NCBI GenBank assembly: GCA_964023275.1
Contig: OZ029916.1
Span: forward strand, 32,910,727 to 32,974,726
Reading direction: 5' to 3'
DNA from: Norana najaformis
Taxonomy: Eukaryota; Annelida; Clitellata; Crassiclitellata; Hormogastridae
DNA length: 64,000 nucleotides
Made by a program: the position numbers and the translations under genes. This document shows positions 22,691 through 33,600 of the stretch, in pieces (the first letter of the stretch is position 1; the number at the start of each line of letters is the position of its first letter). The notes below the pieces were generated by a model. It saw only the letters and a list, made by a program, of their open reading frames with translations. It had not been told where the DNA came from and did not search any database.

Positions 22691-23370
22691 AGGAAGTGCA
22701 AAGCACCCGACAGGTATATTAAGTGCGAGAATACTGTAAAAGTACACTTATCCTGGTCCAACTTCAAAGAAACTCGTCGGTTTACGCGAAGAAAATGATA
22801 TATCATATATTATAATATACTCTATTATAGCCAGCATATACCTATGTGTGTGCTTAGATGTAGCTTGCGATTTGTCATGGGTGCAGCGGGGAGAGACATA
22901 TATATATATATGTATATATATATATGCATAGCTAGCAGCATAATCCATGGGGACTCCGTGTGGGGGAATAGTCTGAGGCGACATGTTCCTTTCCCCTATG
23001 CGAAAGAGCAACCTACCAATGTGTAAATACTTATATGATATGCACGTCGCAAGAATTGATAAAATATTATATTCATATTGATTAATCCATGCATCTGCCC
23101 ATCTTATAATCCTCTTCTTCATTACGTAGGCATATATGCTTATGAAATGTATTGTAATGCAGCTAGAAATTTGTATAACGCCTTCTAATTATCTATGGAA
23201 ATCGTTACCCGAGCTGAATAGATATAGGCTATAGGATGCATAAATCGCAGTTGTTGATGTTTTGATGCTATCCTGGAGTTAATTTTCGTCGTATGGCATC
23301 ATCATCATCAATAACAGGATCCGGGGCTTCTTGTGCTGCTGCTGCTGCTGCTGCTATTGCTGCTGCTGAG
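22691..23370 (-). repeat. Left arm of inverted duplication (about 680 bp)
   Basis: Its reverse complement matches 31686-32351 almost base for base from AAGGAAGTGC at the outer end to the CAGCAG run at the inner end. Differences include a 10-bp indel (in the right arm near 32063), a shorter CAG run on the right and scattered substitutions. Both arms contain the same 46-residue stretch MKKRIIRWADAW...; it has no homology I recognise and probably reflects DNA identity only. Confidence 0.95.
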
Positions 23371-24028
23371 GTTGTTTGCGTTGGTCTATCGTCTTTCGGC
23401 TCAGTTGAACTTGTCTCGTGTGCATCTGGACATTTATATTGCGCACTGTGATCACATAACCGGAACTGGCCTGCAAAGTGAATTCGTCCGTGTGTCCTAG
23501 GGCTTGGACGATAAAAGGCGGCTGAAAGCCATGGCGTATAATGCATGCACGGTCGATTAATGTCCGCTTTTCTGCCTTGTACTGATAAAATACTAGATAA
23601 TTGGTCAGCTACTTAATATAATGTATGAGATACTACAAACACATTGTATGAAGTACTATATGTAATTTATGATATACCAAATAATATAGAATATTATGGG
23701 CTATGCGTAAAAATATAATATATATACATACAGTACATAGTACTTTAGGCCTATATATCGTTTGCAGATACAGATAAAACAATTTAAAGCATTATATATA
23801 TATTTTAAATTTATTTATTTATCCTATAGGCTGTGCAATGCATAATAATAGGTAGATATTATGGAATATTATAGCATGGACTATATAAATATATAGACAG
23901 AAAATGCAATATATTTAATATATTGTATATTTGCACATTCACAAACAGTTTATAAACTGGCCTAATATTGCGGCACATTTATAACACGTGTATAATATAT
24001 AGTATATATATATTATATATGTATACAT
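23371..24028. other. AT-rich sequence; one LINE/SINE 3' end at about 23428-23450 (-)
   Basis: ATTTATATTGCGCACTG is the reverse of the common terminus. A 92-residue minus-strand frame (23268-23546) runs through it into the left arm; see findings. 23580-24028 is TATA-rich with no other feature. Confidence 0.5.
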
Positions 24029-24245
24029 GTGGGACGTGGTGGTGTAATGGTATGTTCGATGCCTCGTAACCGGAGGGTCGCGGGTTCGAAACTAGCTCAC
24101 GCCACTGGGTATAGCGATCTTGGACAAGTTGCTCACCCACAATTGTCTGTGAGGAAGGCAATGGGAAACCACCTCACTCATCTCATCCCCGGGTGGCATA
24201 AAGCCAATGGACCTGCCTTCGGGCAGAAAACTCATCATCATCATA
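24029..24245 (+). mobile_element. tRNA-headed SINE, family A (tRNA-Val-like head)
   Basis: The head GGGACGTGGTGGTGTAATGG has an A box (TGGTGTAATGG), and GGGTTCGAAACTAG carries a B box. Between them CCTC-GTAACCG-GAGG forms an anticodon-like stem with a seven-base loop reading AAC. A conserved-looking body follows (TTGGACAAGTTGCTCACCC, GGCAATGGGAAACCACCTC), then a (CAT)n tail at 24234-24245. This is RNA polymerase III-type organisation. The body marks it as a SINE, not a tRNA gene. Confidence 0.85.
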
Positions 24246-24267
24246 TATATTATAATATATAATATAT

Positions 24268-24445
24268 AGTTTAACGCGTAAATCTTTTATTAGTAGGATG
24301 TTATATGCCTGTTAAGTTTTTCTTTTGTCATTAAATACTTGTAAACCGATGTGCGATTAGCTATTGGTTAATAAGGAATATATTTACTTACTTACTTACC
24401 TACTTTCTTGCTTAGTTACTAACTAACTTACTTACTAACTTACTT
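24268..24445 (+). mobile_element. Retroelement 3' end with (ACTT)n tail, copy 2
   Basis: AGTAGGATGTTATATGCC, TTAAATACTTGTAAACCGAT and GTGCGATTAGCTATTGGTTA match copy 1 at 4548-4689, followed by a more broken ACTT/ACTA tail. It directly follows SINE A, separated by a TA run. Confidence 0.82.
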
Positions 24446-24559
24446 ACTTATTTATTATGGAATAGTATAAGGAGCCTCACGGATCTTACCTATATGGCCC
24501 TGTCAAATGGATTGCGATTTGGAACGAGATTCTGCTTAGAAGCGACCACCGCTGAACGC

Positions 24560-24640
24560 ATTATGCATTAGGATAAAGGTGCTATAGAAAGTTACTATAA
24601 TATATATGCATATATATATGTATATATGAATGTATAGTAT
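24560..24640 (+). mobile_element. Worn 3' end plus (TA)n
   Basis: AAAGGTGCTATAGAAAG is a diverged form of the GGCGCTATAGAAG terminus; a TATATGCATATATATG run follows. Confidence 0.45.
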
Positions 24641-24863
24641 TATATATCAGTGACCGTGAGACCTGAATGTAGGAAAGGTTAAGCTGAGCTAAGTCAGGAA
24701 TGGTGTGGATTATCTGGGAGTCTAATTGTACGTCAGATCTGAAATCCAACATTGACGAATGACTGTTAATTTGCCCCTTGGAACTCATTTCTCGTTCCGC
24801 TACATTGCGACCGCCTTTCGCTCCCTGCAATCATCCACGCTGTTGGAACTATTTTGGTTGATA

Positions 24864-24904
<41 letters not shown>

Positions 24905-25689
24905 CCAAGGAGGCAGCCAGCCAGCACAGACGCGTGCACTCCAATGTGCTGTAATGACTAGTTTAGTTGTTTATCTGTGTTTTTATAAGCTGTTGCATTA
25001 CTGCTACGTATATATATATATGTATATAGTTGTGTATGTATCAAGACACTGATTGTAGCGACTTTTAGTTGCTTGCAAAAGTGCTGCACACATCATAATT
25101 TAACTGATTTGAATAGATACGTTTTAAGGTGGTTTGAAGGTAGTTTTTTTTAATGTATGCTAAACAGTCAGATGCATTAGTACATATGTTTATTGCAAGA
25201 CTGTACCAAGAAGCAGGTCTAACACAGGAAAAGGCACGATGGGCTCGATTTGATGTGCAAAAGCGTGGCTCTTGCATACCTCCATTGGCAGTTGAGCGTA
25301 ATAGTCGCCTATCCGACTGCGCATAAATAGATCATACATGGTTTCGCAGCCAGGGGCAGGGATTGATTTGCATATGCGAAGTGACCAATCATAGTTACGG
25401 AAAAAACACCTGTCAGCTGCTGCATTGCAGATGCGCGTAGTTTGATTTAACATCAATAGTAAATTGCCGATCCTGAGAGGAAGCGATAATAAAACGTCTA
25501 ATACACGCTCAAAGAAATAGACCCCTGTTGTCAAGTATTCACTAATGACGAACTGTGAAACACTACTGCTGCCCTCAACGGGTTGCATTTGATTAACACT
25601 TACATGCGTTAGATACAGATTATTTAATGTCAGTAACCACAAAAGGCGGTCATTTGAAAGTTGTATACATTCTGCAGAAATTCCGCAAG
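24641..25689. other. No confirmed gene; (CA)n at 24868-24902
   Basis: Includes the (CA)n run and a TATA run at 25008-25028. A 188-residue minus-strand frame (25190-25756) lacks an ATG near its start and recognisable motifs; see rejected items. Confidence 0.5.
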
Positions 25690-25916
25690 GAATAGGCTTC
25701 TTCCTCTTATCTGCCTCTGCTCTCCAGCCCCAAACATCACCCACCGTAGCTGCCACGCTGTCTCTCTCTGCCTGACTCTTGGATCTGGACCCGGAACCGA
25801 ACCCTTTTGCCTATCGATTTTGTTTTGACTGAGCGCCTGTGAATAAGCTGGTCCCCGCGGCGCGGCTTTCGTTGGGCGCTGTAGAAATCTTGGGATTACG
25901 ATTACGATTACGATAG
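25690..25916 (+). mobile_element. SINE/LINE 3' region, GTGAATAAG family, with (GATTAC)n tail
   Basis: CGATTTTGTTTTGACTGAGC, GCCTGTGAATAAGCTGGTCC and GTTGGGCGCTGTAGAAATCTTG precede four GATTAC units. It is the best copy of the family also seen at 3217-3331 and 9147-9350 (reverse). Confidence 0.8.
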
Positions 25917-26034
25917 ATATTTCTATATTAGGCCTATATCTCAATATTACAATGCCACGTCACTTTATTTACCAAAGCAATTTCCTCTCTGTAAGAAATT
26001 ACTGTTACGCTCTCTACTCACCGCCGTAGCACAA

Positions 26035-26440
26035 TCACAAATTGCAACGCAGTAGTGGATTGGTTATTGATTTAGTTAACAGTCTGTCATAATAACCTTG
26101 AGAAGAGGAGTTTTCAGTGACCAAACGAAACATGTAAGTGCATATGGCTGTTGAGACAAGTTTACGGACAATAGGGCACGGGCGCCTAAATCTTAGGAGT
26201 TGAATATAGGTCAATGGGCGAGGACGTCGCCAACACCTTTCAAACCTGCTGCGCAGCCTCCTGGCATCGCCAGCGTCTGAGTTGTACCAGGGCTGCAACC
26301 TCTTAGACTTAGTAGGTATGTGCCTACAAGTGGTACTTGGACTTAATATGTGCTGATCCAGGATTTCAGATAGGGTTGAATTTAGTTGGGCAGATAGTTC
26401 GGTAACTGTGCAGGGGACGACCACAGGGGGAGGCAAGAAT
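26035..26440 (-). mobile_element. LINE ORF2 relic: endonuclease-RT linker
   Basis: A 133-residue open frame reads TELSAQLNSTLSEILDQHI, then KSKRLQPWYNSDAGDARRL and RRFERCWRRPRPLTYIQLLR-like basic sequence, then a block resembling K---FYS-K. In CR1/L2-like LINEs this is the linker between endonuclease and RT (LD-HAP...PWY---L---KR--R--ER-WR). It is a genuine element fragment with an intact local frame but no flanking RT. Confidence 0.82.
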
Positions 26441-26480
26441 ATCAGCTTTGAAGGTTGAAATGTCGAACATTTTACAAGGG

Positions 26481-26600
26481 CGGTAACTAATCTAATCTAA
26501 GAACTTCTATAGCGCCACTGTAATAATGCTCAAGGTATGGTCGATGCTAAGCAAAATCATTGTCCAAACCAAATTCCATGGTGAGTCCGGAATAGGTAAC
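26481..26600 (-). mobile_element. LINE 3' end, TTAGA family
   Basis: On the minus strand: CATCGACCATACCTTGAGC, GGCGCTATAGAAGTTC, then TTAGATTAGATTAG. Same terminus as 26920-27255; possibly the 3' end of the relic at 26035-26440 after rearrangement, though that lies downstream of it on this strand. Confidence 0.75.
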
Positions 26601-26919
26601 TGATAACTGATTGGTAAGTTGAAGGCGGCTTATGATTGAAAGAAACCTGAGCAGTAGGCCTAATGGCTGTATATATGGTCAGACAAATATGACTCAGGAG
26701 TGAAATTTTTAACAATAGAACAGAGTGGAATGTTTAACTAAAGAACAGTTGGACCAAGTTATACAGTAAGGAAATCAGATCACGTCTCATTCCCATGACA
26801 TGAATTGGGAAGAAACTATTGAACAAAGAACCCAGTTTAAAATCTTATAGTTTACAAATTACTGCATTGAAATCAGCCGACCTATCTATGTTCCATGGTC
26901 ACAATTCATGTCAACAAAT

Positions 26920-27255
26920 ATAGCACTCGATCAACTGACCCTGTGACACTTGTTGTGCCTCGTACCAAGACAGTGTTGGGCTGTCAACCGTTCTCAGTAG
27001 CTGGTCCGAAGCTTTGGAATTCGCTGCCCAGTTCAGTGAGATCTGTTAGTTCTTTCATGTCATAAGACTCACCTTTTTCAACTCGCTTACCCATCGTAGC
27101 CCAACTTCTGATTTCTCTGACCTACCAGAATTTTACATGGCTTTACAAACGGATTCTGATCATTGATTACGATTTTACTCGAAGTGACCATCGACTGAAG
27201 CCTTGAGCATTATGAATACGGCGCTATAGAAGTCATTAGATTAGATTAGATTAAA
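26920..27255 (+). mobile_element. LINE relic: RT C-terminus and complete 3' end, TTAGA family
   Basis: 26925-27055 translates to LVVPRTKTVLGCQPFSVAGP, KLWNSLPSSVRSVSSF, the LINE C-terminal signature. The 3' UTR runs through CATCGACTGAAGCCTTGAGC to GGCGCTATAGAAGTC and ends in (ATTAG)n. This is the reference copy for the TTAGA family (others 26481, 33455, 39385, 5750). Confidence 0.88.
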
Positions 27256-27293
27256 CAATTGTGCGCGAAGAAATTGCCCATCGTTGTTACACA

Positions 27294-27358
27294 TAAGCTC
27301 GAAACCGTAATCGTTGGATTACAGACCAAGAGCTCTAACGAAAAGACCACAGTGCCGC
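27294..27358 (-). mobile_element. Possible tRNA-like SINE head
   Basis: The minus strand reads GTGGTCTTTTCGTTAGAGC, then ACGGTTTCGAGCTT, in A-box/B-box order. Pairing is imperfect and no body is matched. Confidence 0.3.
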
Positions 27359-27366
27359 ACTCTGAT

Positions 27367-27495
27367 ATAAATTGTCTGGTAAAAAAAACATTTGTGAGCC
27401 AATGTACAGTCAAGCACTAATGTGACCCCAGCTTTAAAGACAAATATGGCTTTTAGCAGAAGCAACGACTGCTGTCAAACGACCAGACAATTTAT
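27367..27495. mobile_element. Small TIR (MITE-like) element, copy 1
   Basis: Perfect 14-bp terminal inverted repeats ATAAATTGTCTGGT and ACCAGACAATTTAT enclose about 100 bp without coding capacity. Sequence after the right end (CAAGAGC) is shared with copy 2, so the true boundary may lie further out. Confidence 0.7.
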
Positions 27496-28529
27496 GCTCA
27501 AGAGCTTTACAGCCGTACTACCTTCAAGTACACGTTTTTTGAGGTTGGAGTTCAAGCGTGATGAAATATCGGATTAGCGCAGCCAACATACGATTAAATA
27601 TCCATTCGCCATATTAGATTAAATATGGCAGCATTTCTCTTCCTTCCTTCTGACCATCCGGGATTTATTTTGCACCAGCGAAGACCTTATTTAAAACAGA
27701 TCCTATCTCGTGCCTACTTTTTGTTAGGCGAACGAACTTTGACAAGAAAATTGCTACAGGAAGTGAATTCTCGACTGCTACATCCGATTGGAAATATAAA
27801 CTTTGAAAGCCGACCGGATGCTTAAATGTATTTGTCAAACGGGTGCGGAGCAGTCAGCAATAACATCTTCAGTTATGCTCACTTCTTCCTGAAAATGGCT
27901 CCTGCTTCCGTTTCGAGAGAGCGGTTCCTCGTGGGATAGACGATGACATTTAAAGTACTGCTTGATTGAAGATTATGTCAACAACCTCAGATGCATTAAC
28001 ATCATAGATGTTGTCCATAGCAGTGGCTGTTGTTCTGTTTCAAAGCATACATGAAAAATGTATAAATGCAATAGATGAACGTATGCATTTGTGTTTGTAA
28101 TTATGTATACGTGGCGGATCGGCCAAAAGGCTTGTATATAGTCAGGGTTTATAAATACTAATAATTTACTCAGTGATGCACGAATTATATACAATAGTTT
28201 CTTATTCAGCACCCCCTCCCCGCTGTTCAAATATCGCGGACTCCGTTGATCAAAAGAGAACCGACAGCCAGTAATAGCTTAATTTTATGGCGCCCTTATG
28301 TAAATAAATCCAGGATGATGATAAGGGCTCTATACGCAGGAGAGATCGTGCAACAAGATGTTTTCCACAATAAGTGTTAGATAGTAAGTAGACAATAATC
28401 GTCGCCCGAACTACAATACAGGATGCAGATAGAGCATAATGCATGACTTTAGTCGTAGAGCGGCGACGCGGGGCTCCACATGTAGACGATTCAAGGCAAC
28501 TTGATATCGTTTGGTTACTGATGTATATT
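27496..28529. other. No gene recognised
   Basis: Unique AT-rich sequence. Frames of up to 85 residues without motifs. Confidence 0.5.
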
Positions 28530-28585
28530 TTGCGCTTTTGAGAGATGCTTGAAAGGCGCTATATAAATGCTTGTTACATTACAGA
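28530..28585 (+). mobile_element. LINE/SINE 3' end with (TTACA) tail
   Basis: GCGCTTTTGAGAGATGCTTG followed by AAAGGCGCTATATAAATGC forms one of the clearest copies of the 3' hairpin. TTACATTACAG follows. Confidence 0.8.
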
Positions 28586-28689
28586 TGTCAAGAAGTTAAA
28601 CTGGTTGCCATGTTATTGTATTCCTGTTGTGTTGTTTCTAAGTTGAGAGGCGTCAACAGAGCACGATTACCTACTTCACTAACCAATCA

Positions 28690-28922
28690 CTAACATTATG
28701 TAAGTATGTATATATGTATGTATGTATGTATGCATGAATGCATGTATGCATTCATGCATATATTTGTAGACGATATTTCCTATACAAGGCCCGCTTCAAA
28801 CTTGCTGATAATATTACCTTCTCATTATTTATTTGTGTTTGTTTTATTTATGTATGTATATATGTATGTATGTATATGTAAACATTTATATAGCACCTTT
28901 TAAGAAACTGGGAAAGGCGCTC
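28690..28922 (-). mobile_element. LINE/SINE 3' end with (CATA)n tail, and nearby TATG array
   Basis: Minus strand: AGCGCCTTT...AAAAGGTGCTATATAAAT (28920-28884) is a nine-base stem with one G-T wobble, then CATA repeats to 28845. A separate TATG/CATG array lies at 28690-28760. Confidence 0.8.
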
Positions 28923-28925
28923 ATG

Positions 28926-29509
28926 CTTTATTAGGTACTTGTTTGCCAATATATAGACTGGTTTGTTGAACGAACTTGCCTTGAAAAACGGTATCTCAAA
29001 TGTGGTCTATATCCAGACACAACTCAATAGCCAGACATTTGTGCGTGACTCACAGTCAGATGCCACATTAACAGCTAACTTTTGACTTTTCAAACTTCTG
29101 ACGTAGCTACTCTCAAGAGATCTTGCCGCTGATTCTTGACGACCATGAAATAACTTGGCGTCCATGAATCATCTTGACCTTTGAACTGACCTTTGCGATG
29201 TTTAACCGAACCAATAAAGAATGAATCGTACGTCAATTGGGCCAGAACTCGGTATAGAAGCGCAAACATGGTTCTTTTTCATTTCTTCTTCGTATCGAAT
29301 TGAACTCATTTCACGCCTGATACACATTTCGCAAAAGGGACCCAGACTCATTTATCGTCGTCAGTGTATTAAATATTTAGGTCTGAATACATGTCAATTT
29401 ACCATCGCATAGGGTCTCTATATATCCTCACTGATCCATTTCCAGCCTAGACGTAGTTTTTTTCTTATTTTCACGGCGCCAAGTTCAAGAGAAAAAAACA
29501 TTGGGCATA
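28926..29509. other. No clear feature; may hold eroded LINE C-terminal sequence
   Basis: It lies downstream (minus strand) of the LINE RT relic at 29510-30115. A basic stretch near 29250-29345 might be the RT tail but is too degraded to claim. Confidence 0.4.
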
Positions 29510-30115
29510 AGTTGTATTAGTTACTCAAGCACCTCACTTCGCGAAGCGAAGTTGAACTACTTTAACTTTTATGATATTGGAGACAGTGTGGGGTGACCAG
29601 ACATGTGTGCAGTATTCCAAAATTGACTGAACAAAGGTAACAGAGGCCCGAACGAGAATTGCTGGTTTTCTTAAATAAAAGTACAAAGTGTCAAATAGGC
29701 TCTGACATTTTTAGAGAAATGTGATTATTGAAATTCAGTTTGGAATCAACAAACACACTCAAGTCTCTCGCTGCTTGTAACACAGGACAGGTCAGCCCTA
29801 GATAAGAAATAGCTGCAGATAACCTGGGACTCGAAACGACAATTTGTGATTCTCAGAGTGAAGCATTTTGTTAGTAGTAGCTGGTAATTGCCACATGTAT
29901 GTCCAGTCAATAAGTGTTTGTAAGGCTAAAGAAAGATCAACATAATGACTTCACGTGAAAGAATCATGCAGTTTAATATCATCGGCAAATAACTGTAGTT
30001 TAACACTGAGTTTCCTTACTGTTCATGGCATAGATATTATAAGCATCTCTAGATATATGCCAGCGTTTCCACGAGCAGGTTTTGCGATTCAGCATCAGTC
30101 GTACATTTTTTTTAG
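29510..30115 (-). mobile_element. Ancient LINE reverse-transcriptase relic
   Basis: In shifted minus-strand frames: LQLFADDIKLH (FADD catalytic motif, 29966-29989), YVDLSLALQTLIDWTYMWQL, LQAARDLSVFVDSKLNFNN and ILVRASVTFVQSILEYCTHV then WSP (about 29680-29591). Order and spacing match jockey/CR1-like RTs: F/YADD, D---W---W, RDLGV--DS-L-F, A---FV--ILEYC---W-P. It is distinct in wording from the other relics, so a different LINE lineage is likely. Confidence 0.85.
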
Positions 30116-31320
30116 GTTTCAATCATTTCCATCTTAGAGCAAAAATTTTAAACTTTATTTTCGTAAGAATTAGAGAATGAAACATTATTGATTCTCAAAG
30201 GCCACAGCATATGTTCTCTTTCGTCAGACGATTTATTCACTTCAGCACACTATTACTGATATCCTATGCAGAATTCGAAGTCCGTTTTATAAAAGGACCT
30301 AGGAACGATAAAAGGATCGGATGTCGACCGAAGCATAAACTCAGCGGACCATTTGAAAACCTTTTTCCTCCAGGCACCGCTTGAGGAATGCGCACCGCAT
30401 GTCGCGTAGACGCCTTGTAAATGGACATTGCATGAAAAGCATTCTTTTACGCACAAAGCATTTCAATTTAGATTTTATGCAGATCTTTACTCACAAACAC
30501 TACAAACGTACACCAAATACAACTAATACTACTGCAGTGTAATGTAGTGTAATGCGATGTGATGAGATGTAATCTAATGTAATCTAAGCTAACGCATTTA
30601 TAGAAGTTTCGGGCGCCACCAGCAAATCACACCACCACCAACACCACGTGCTTAATGCGTGCCATCCAACACATGATCCGAGCATGTAGGCCTACAACAA
30701 TGACTTGATGACTTCTGGAAATTTCCTATGCAAATGCTCGCTTAAAAGTGGGTGACTAAGCAGCGCCATATTACGTTCACACACACAATATATATATATT
30801 TATATTGCTTACATATACGAATAATATGTCGTATTCGTATATGTAGGCCTACGCATACAATATTTATATGTACATATTGCATACGTGTATGTCAAATCTA
30901 TCTAAATGCATATATAGCATCGTAGAAGTGAATTTTTATATCATATTTACAGTTTCGCTCATTATATGGAAGAAACTGTTTAACTATGGATTCCAAATTA
31001 TATCAAGATTATATCAAAATGATATATGATGCCAGATTAACCTCTCGGGGCCCCATGCAACTATGGAAGAGGGGATGAGGGGCTATATATTGCTGCGCAC
31101 GGGACGATGGTATGCCGTAAAGACATGCCATAATCGAAGTGTATTATTATTCTGAGCCAGTGTTGTATATTGTGCTGTTCAACAAACGCTGGATTGCTGA
31201 TTTGAAGTATAGTCAAATGTATATAACAGATGAAGTCAACGCTGTGCATTTTGGAGGCTGTCAAATTTTTTCCAATTGTTTGTTACACTGACAGCATATA
31301 CATCTATGGCAGAATATGCA
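30116..31320. other. No gene; pentamer run at 30536-30590 ending at a worn LINE 3' end
   Basis: GTGTAATGTAGTGTAATGCG-type pentamers lead into ATTTATAGAAGTTTCGGGCGCC, i.e. a minus-strand terminus with (TTACA)n tail. 30780-30850 is TA-rich. Confidence 0.55.
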
Positions 31321-31470
31321 TGTCGGCGCATGCGCAACCTTTTCGCCAGGTCGTCCAGTGCCTGGAAGAAACTGAGGGATCTGGAAGGCGCGAAGCCCCT
31401 AAGGGCATGACCATCTGGAGAAGTGTCGTAAGCTCCCGGCCGAGTCCGGGGGCAGAACCCCGGACGCCAG
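31321..31470. other. GC-rich island with strong hairpin (31444-31465)
   Basis: A 150-bp GC-rich block inside AT-rich DNA. GTCCGGGG (31444-31451) and CCCCGGAC (31458-31465) form a perfect eight-base GC stem with a six-base loop. Function unknown; it could be part of an unrecognised repeat. Confidence 0.5.
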
Positions 31471-31685
31471 AACATTCTGATTCATTTAGTATTAAATTGA
31501 GCACATTTGGGCTATTTATACTGGTGCTGCTTTTTATAACATTTACTGTTAAAAAATTGCCTGGAGGAAAATTATTGCAAGATACTCGTTATCCATGCAT
31601 GGGCAGAGCAAAGGCTAGTCACTGATCGGGGTGGAGTACACCTTAAACATACCATCGGATCTAAATGAATCCCAAGAGTCTTGGA

Positions 31686-32351
31686 CTCAGCAGCAGCAGC
31701 ACAAGAAGCCGCGAATCCTGTTATTGATGATGATGATGCCATACGACGAAAATTAACTCCAGGATAGCATCAAAACATCAACAACTGCGATTTATGCATC
31801 CTATAGCCTATATATCTATTCAGCTCGGGTAACGATTTCCATAGATAATTAGAAGGCGCTATACACATTTCTAGTTGCATTACAATACATTTCATAAGCA
31901 TATATACGTACGTAATGAAGAAGAGGATTATAAGATGGGCAGATGCGTGGATTAATCAATATGAATATAATATTTTATCAATTCTTGCGACGTGCATATC
32001 ATATAAGTATTTACACATTGGTAGGCTGCTCTTTCGCATAGGGGAAAGGAACATGTCGCCTCATGAGTGCTTCAGACTATTCCCCCACACGGAGTCCCCA
32101 TGGATTATGCTGCTAGCTGTGCATATATATATATATATATATGTCTCTCCCCACTGCATCCATGACAAATCGCAAGCTACATCTAAGTACACACATAGGT
32201 ATATGCTGGCTATAATATAGTATATTATAATATATGATATATCATTTTCTTCGCCTAAACCGACGAGTTTCTTTGAAGTTGGACCAGGATAAGTGTACTT
32301 TTACAGTATTCTCGCACTTAATATACCCGTCGGCTGCCTTTGCACTTCCTT
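31686..32351 (+). repeat. Right arm of inverted duplication (about 666 bp)
   Basis: See the left arm at 22691-23370. Outer ends face away from each other and enclose 8.3 kb. Each arm contains one GGCGCTATACA/GGCGTTATACA retroelement-like end (31853 here), so the duplicated unit itself includes an older repeat. Confidence 0.95.
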
Positions 32352-33160
32352 CTATAGGGCCCCTCCTGACCAGATACGCCACTGACTGTTCGTATTACTA
32401 CAGGAAGCTGTATCAAACGAAAATACACAATAAACGCAGGTAGGCTACCACAAAAACTTTCTTAATGATAATTTCTATGACATAGATGCTCTATGTCTAC
32501 CTCTATCTCTATCTCTAATTCTCTATATCTAATTCTCTATCTCTATCTCTAAACCTATCTTAAACTAAAATGTCAATCTAAGAACGTCAACAAAACTCTA
32601 TGTACGCGTTCAAATGAAAAAAAAAACAAATGCAAAATCAGCACAGAATACAGGATGACAAAAACCTTCGACTACAAGAAATGTTGTAAATCCAGCTGGT
32701 TACATGGTTGACTTTTTAAATTCTGCAAGATTCAGCCAATTGTTATTTCAAATTAAAACTAATGAATAGTTACCACGAACAAATAGCCGATAAAATGAAT
32801 TCTGTGCGCGGATTTTGTCACTGCAGAAAAATTCTGACTCCAGCAGGTGGCCCACAAACGATGGCATATTTTACATACTGATTAATCCGGCTCTGTATCG
32901 ATACATGTATGTATATATGAATTGATACAAATATACATGAATTGACACATACACATATGAAATGAAGCAATGCATGTCTAGGAAATATACACATACTGGA
33001 CTACAAATGTATACAATTGTATAGGATATATATGTGGACTTGTATGGGTGAAATAGTTCCTCGTGAAATTATTAATTCGAGCGAGGGCAAAGGCGACCGT
33101 TTTGTCTCCGCGGCGTCGTCGAAAATAGTAGACGTCCAGATATGATGGCTGGCCGGCGGC
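32352..33160. other. No gene; (CTATCT)n at 32488-32570
   Basis: The only clear feature is the imperfect CTATCT/CTCTAT hexamer run. The remainder is AT-rich unique DNA. Confidence 0.55.
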
Positions 33161-33450
33161 AGCGAATACAGATGCAGGATGCGGAGATGGAGTGGGGAGG
33201 GGATGCAAAAGAGGAAGAGGAGAAATAGAAGGGGTGAGGAGAAGGAGGAAGAAGCGGAGGAAGAAAAGGAGTAACGACAAGAGATGGAAAGATTGAAGGC
33301 ATCGGAGTAGAAGGATAGGAAGAAAAGGAAAAGGAGGAGGTGAGGAGAAGGAGGAAGAAGCGGAGGAAGAAAAGGAGGAACGACAAGAGATGGGAAGATT
33401 GAGGGTATCGAAGCAGAAGGAAAAGGAAAACGAGGAGGGAGAACATCTAA
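33160..33450. repeat. Purine tract containing a 106-bp tandem duplication
   Basis: The unit starting GGTGAGGAGAAGGAGGAAG at 33233 is repeated at 33339 with few changes (period 106 bp). Both units share the non-purine landmark AACGACAAGAGATG. Confidence 0.88.
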
Positions 33451-33454
33451 TCTA

Positions 33455-33600
33455 ATTTAATGACTTTGAGAGCGCCGTTATCACATCGCACAAAGCATCT
33501 ATCGATGCCGCTTCAAGTGAAGCCGTAGTTAAAATCGTTATTCGTTGAAGAGGCCAGGTCGAAACCCGATATCTCAAGGAAAACCAGAAGTCACGTTACG
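33455..33600 (-). mobile_element. LINE 3' end, TTAGA family
   Basis: Minus strand: GTTACGTGACTTCTGG-like 3' UTR, CTTGAAGCGGCATCGATAG, AACGGCGCTCTCAAAGTC, then AAATTAGATTAGATG. It aligns with 27080-27255 and 39385-39560. Confidence 0.78.

Noticed and set aside
22748-23122. 124-residue frame shared with 31915-32220, looking like a conserved protein
   Set aside because: The two frames lie in the arms of a recent DNA inverted duplication, diverge by frameshift at the 10-bp indel, and have no recognisable homologue, so conservation here is DNA identity.
24029-24105. Functional tRNA-Val gene
   Set aside because: The acceptor stem does not pair well and the sequence continues into a SINE body and (CAT)n tail.
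25190-25756. 188-residue minus-strand open frame
   Set aside because: It begins at a GTG with no nearby ATG, contains no motif I recognise and overlaps a retroelement fragment at its start. One stop-free run of this length is expected by chance in 128 kb of AT-leaning double-stranded sequence.
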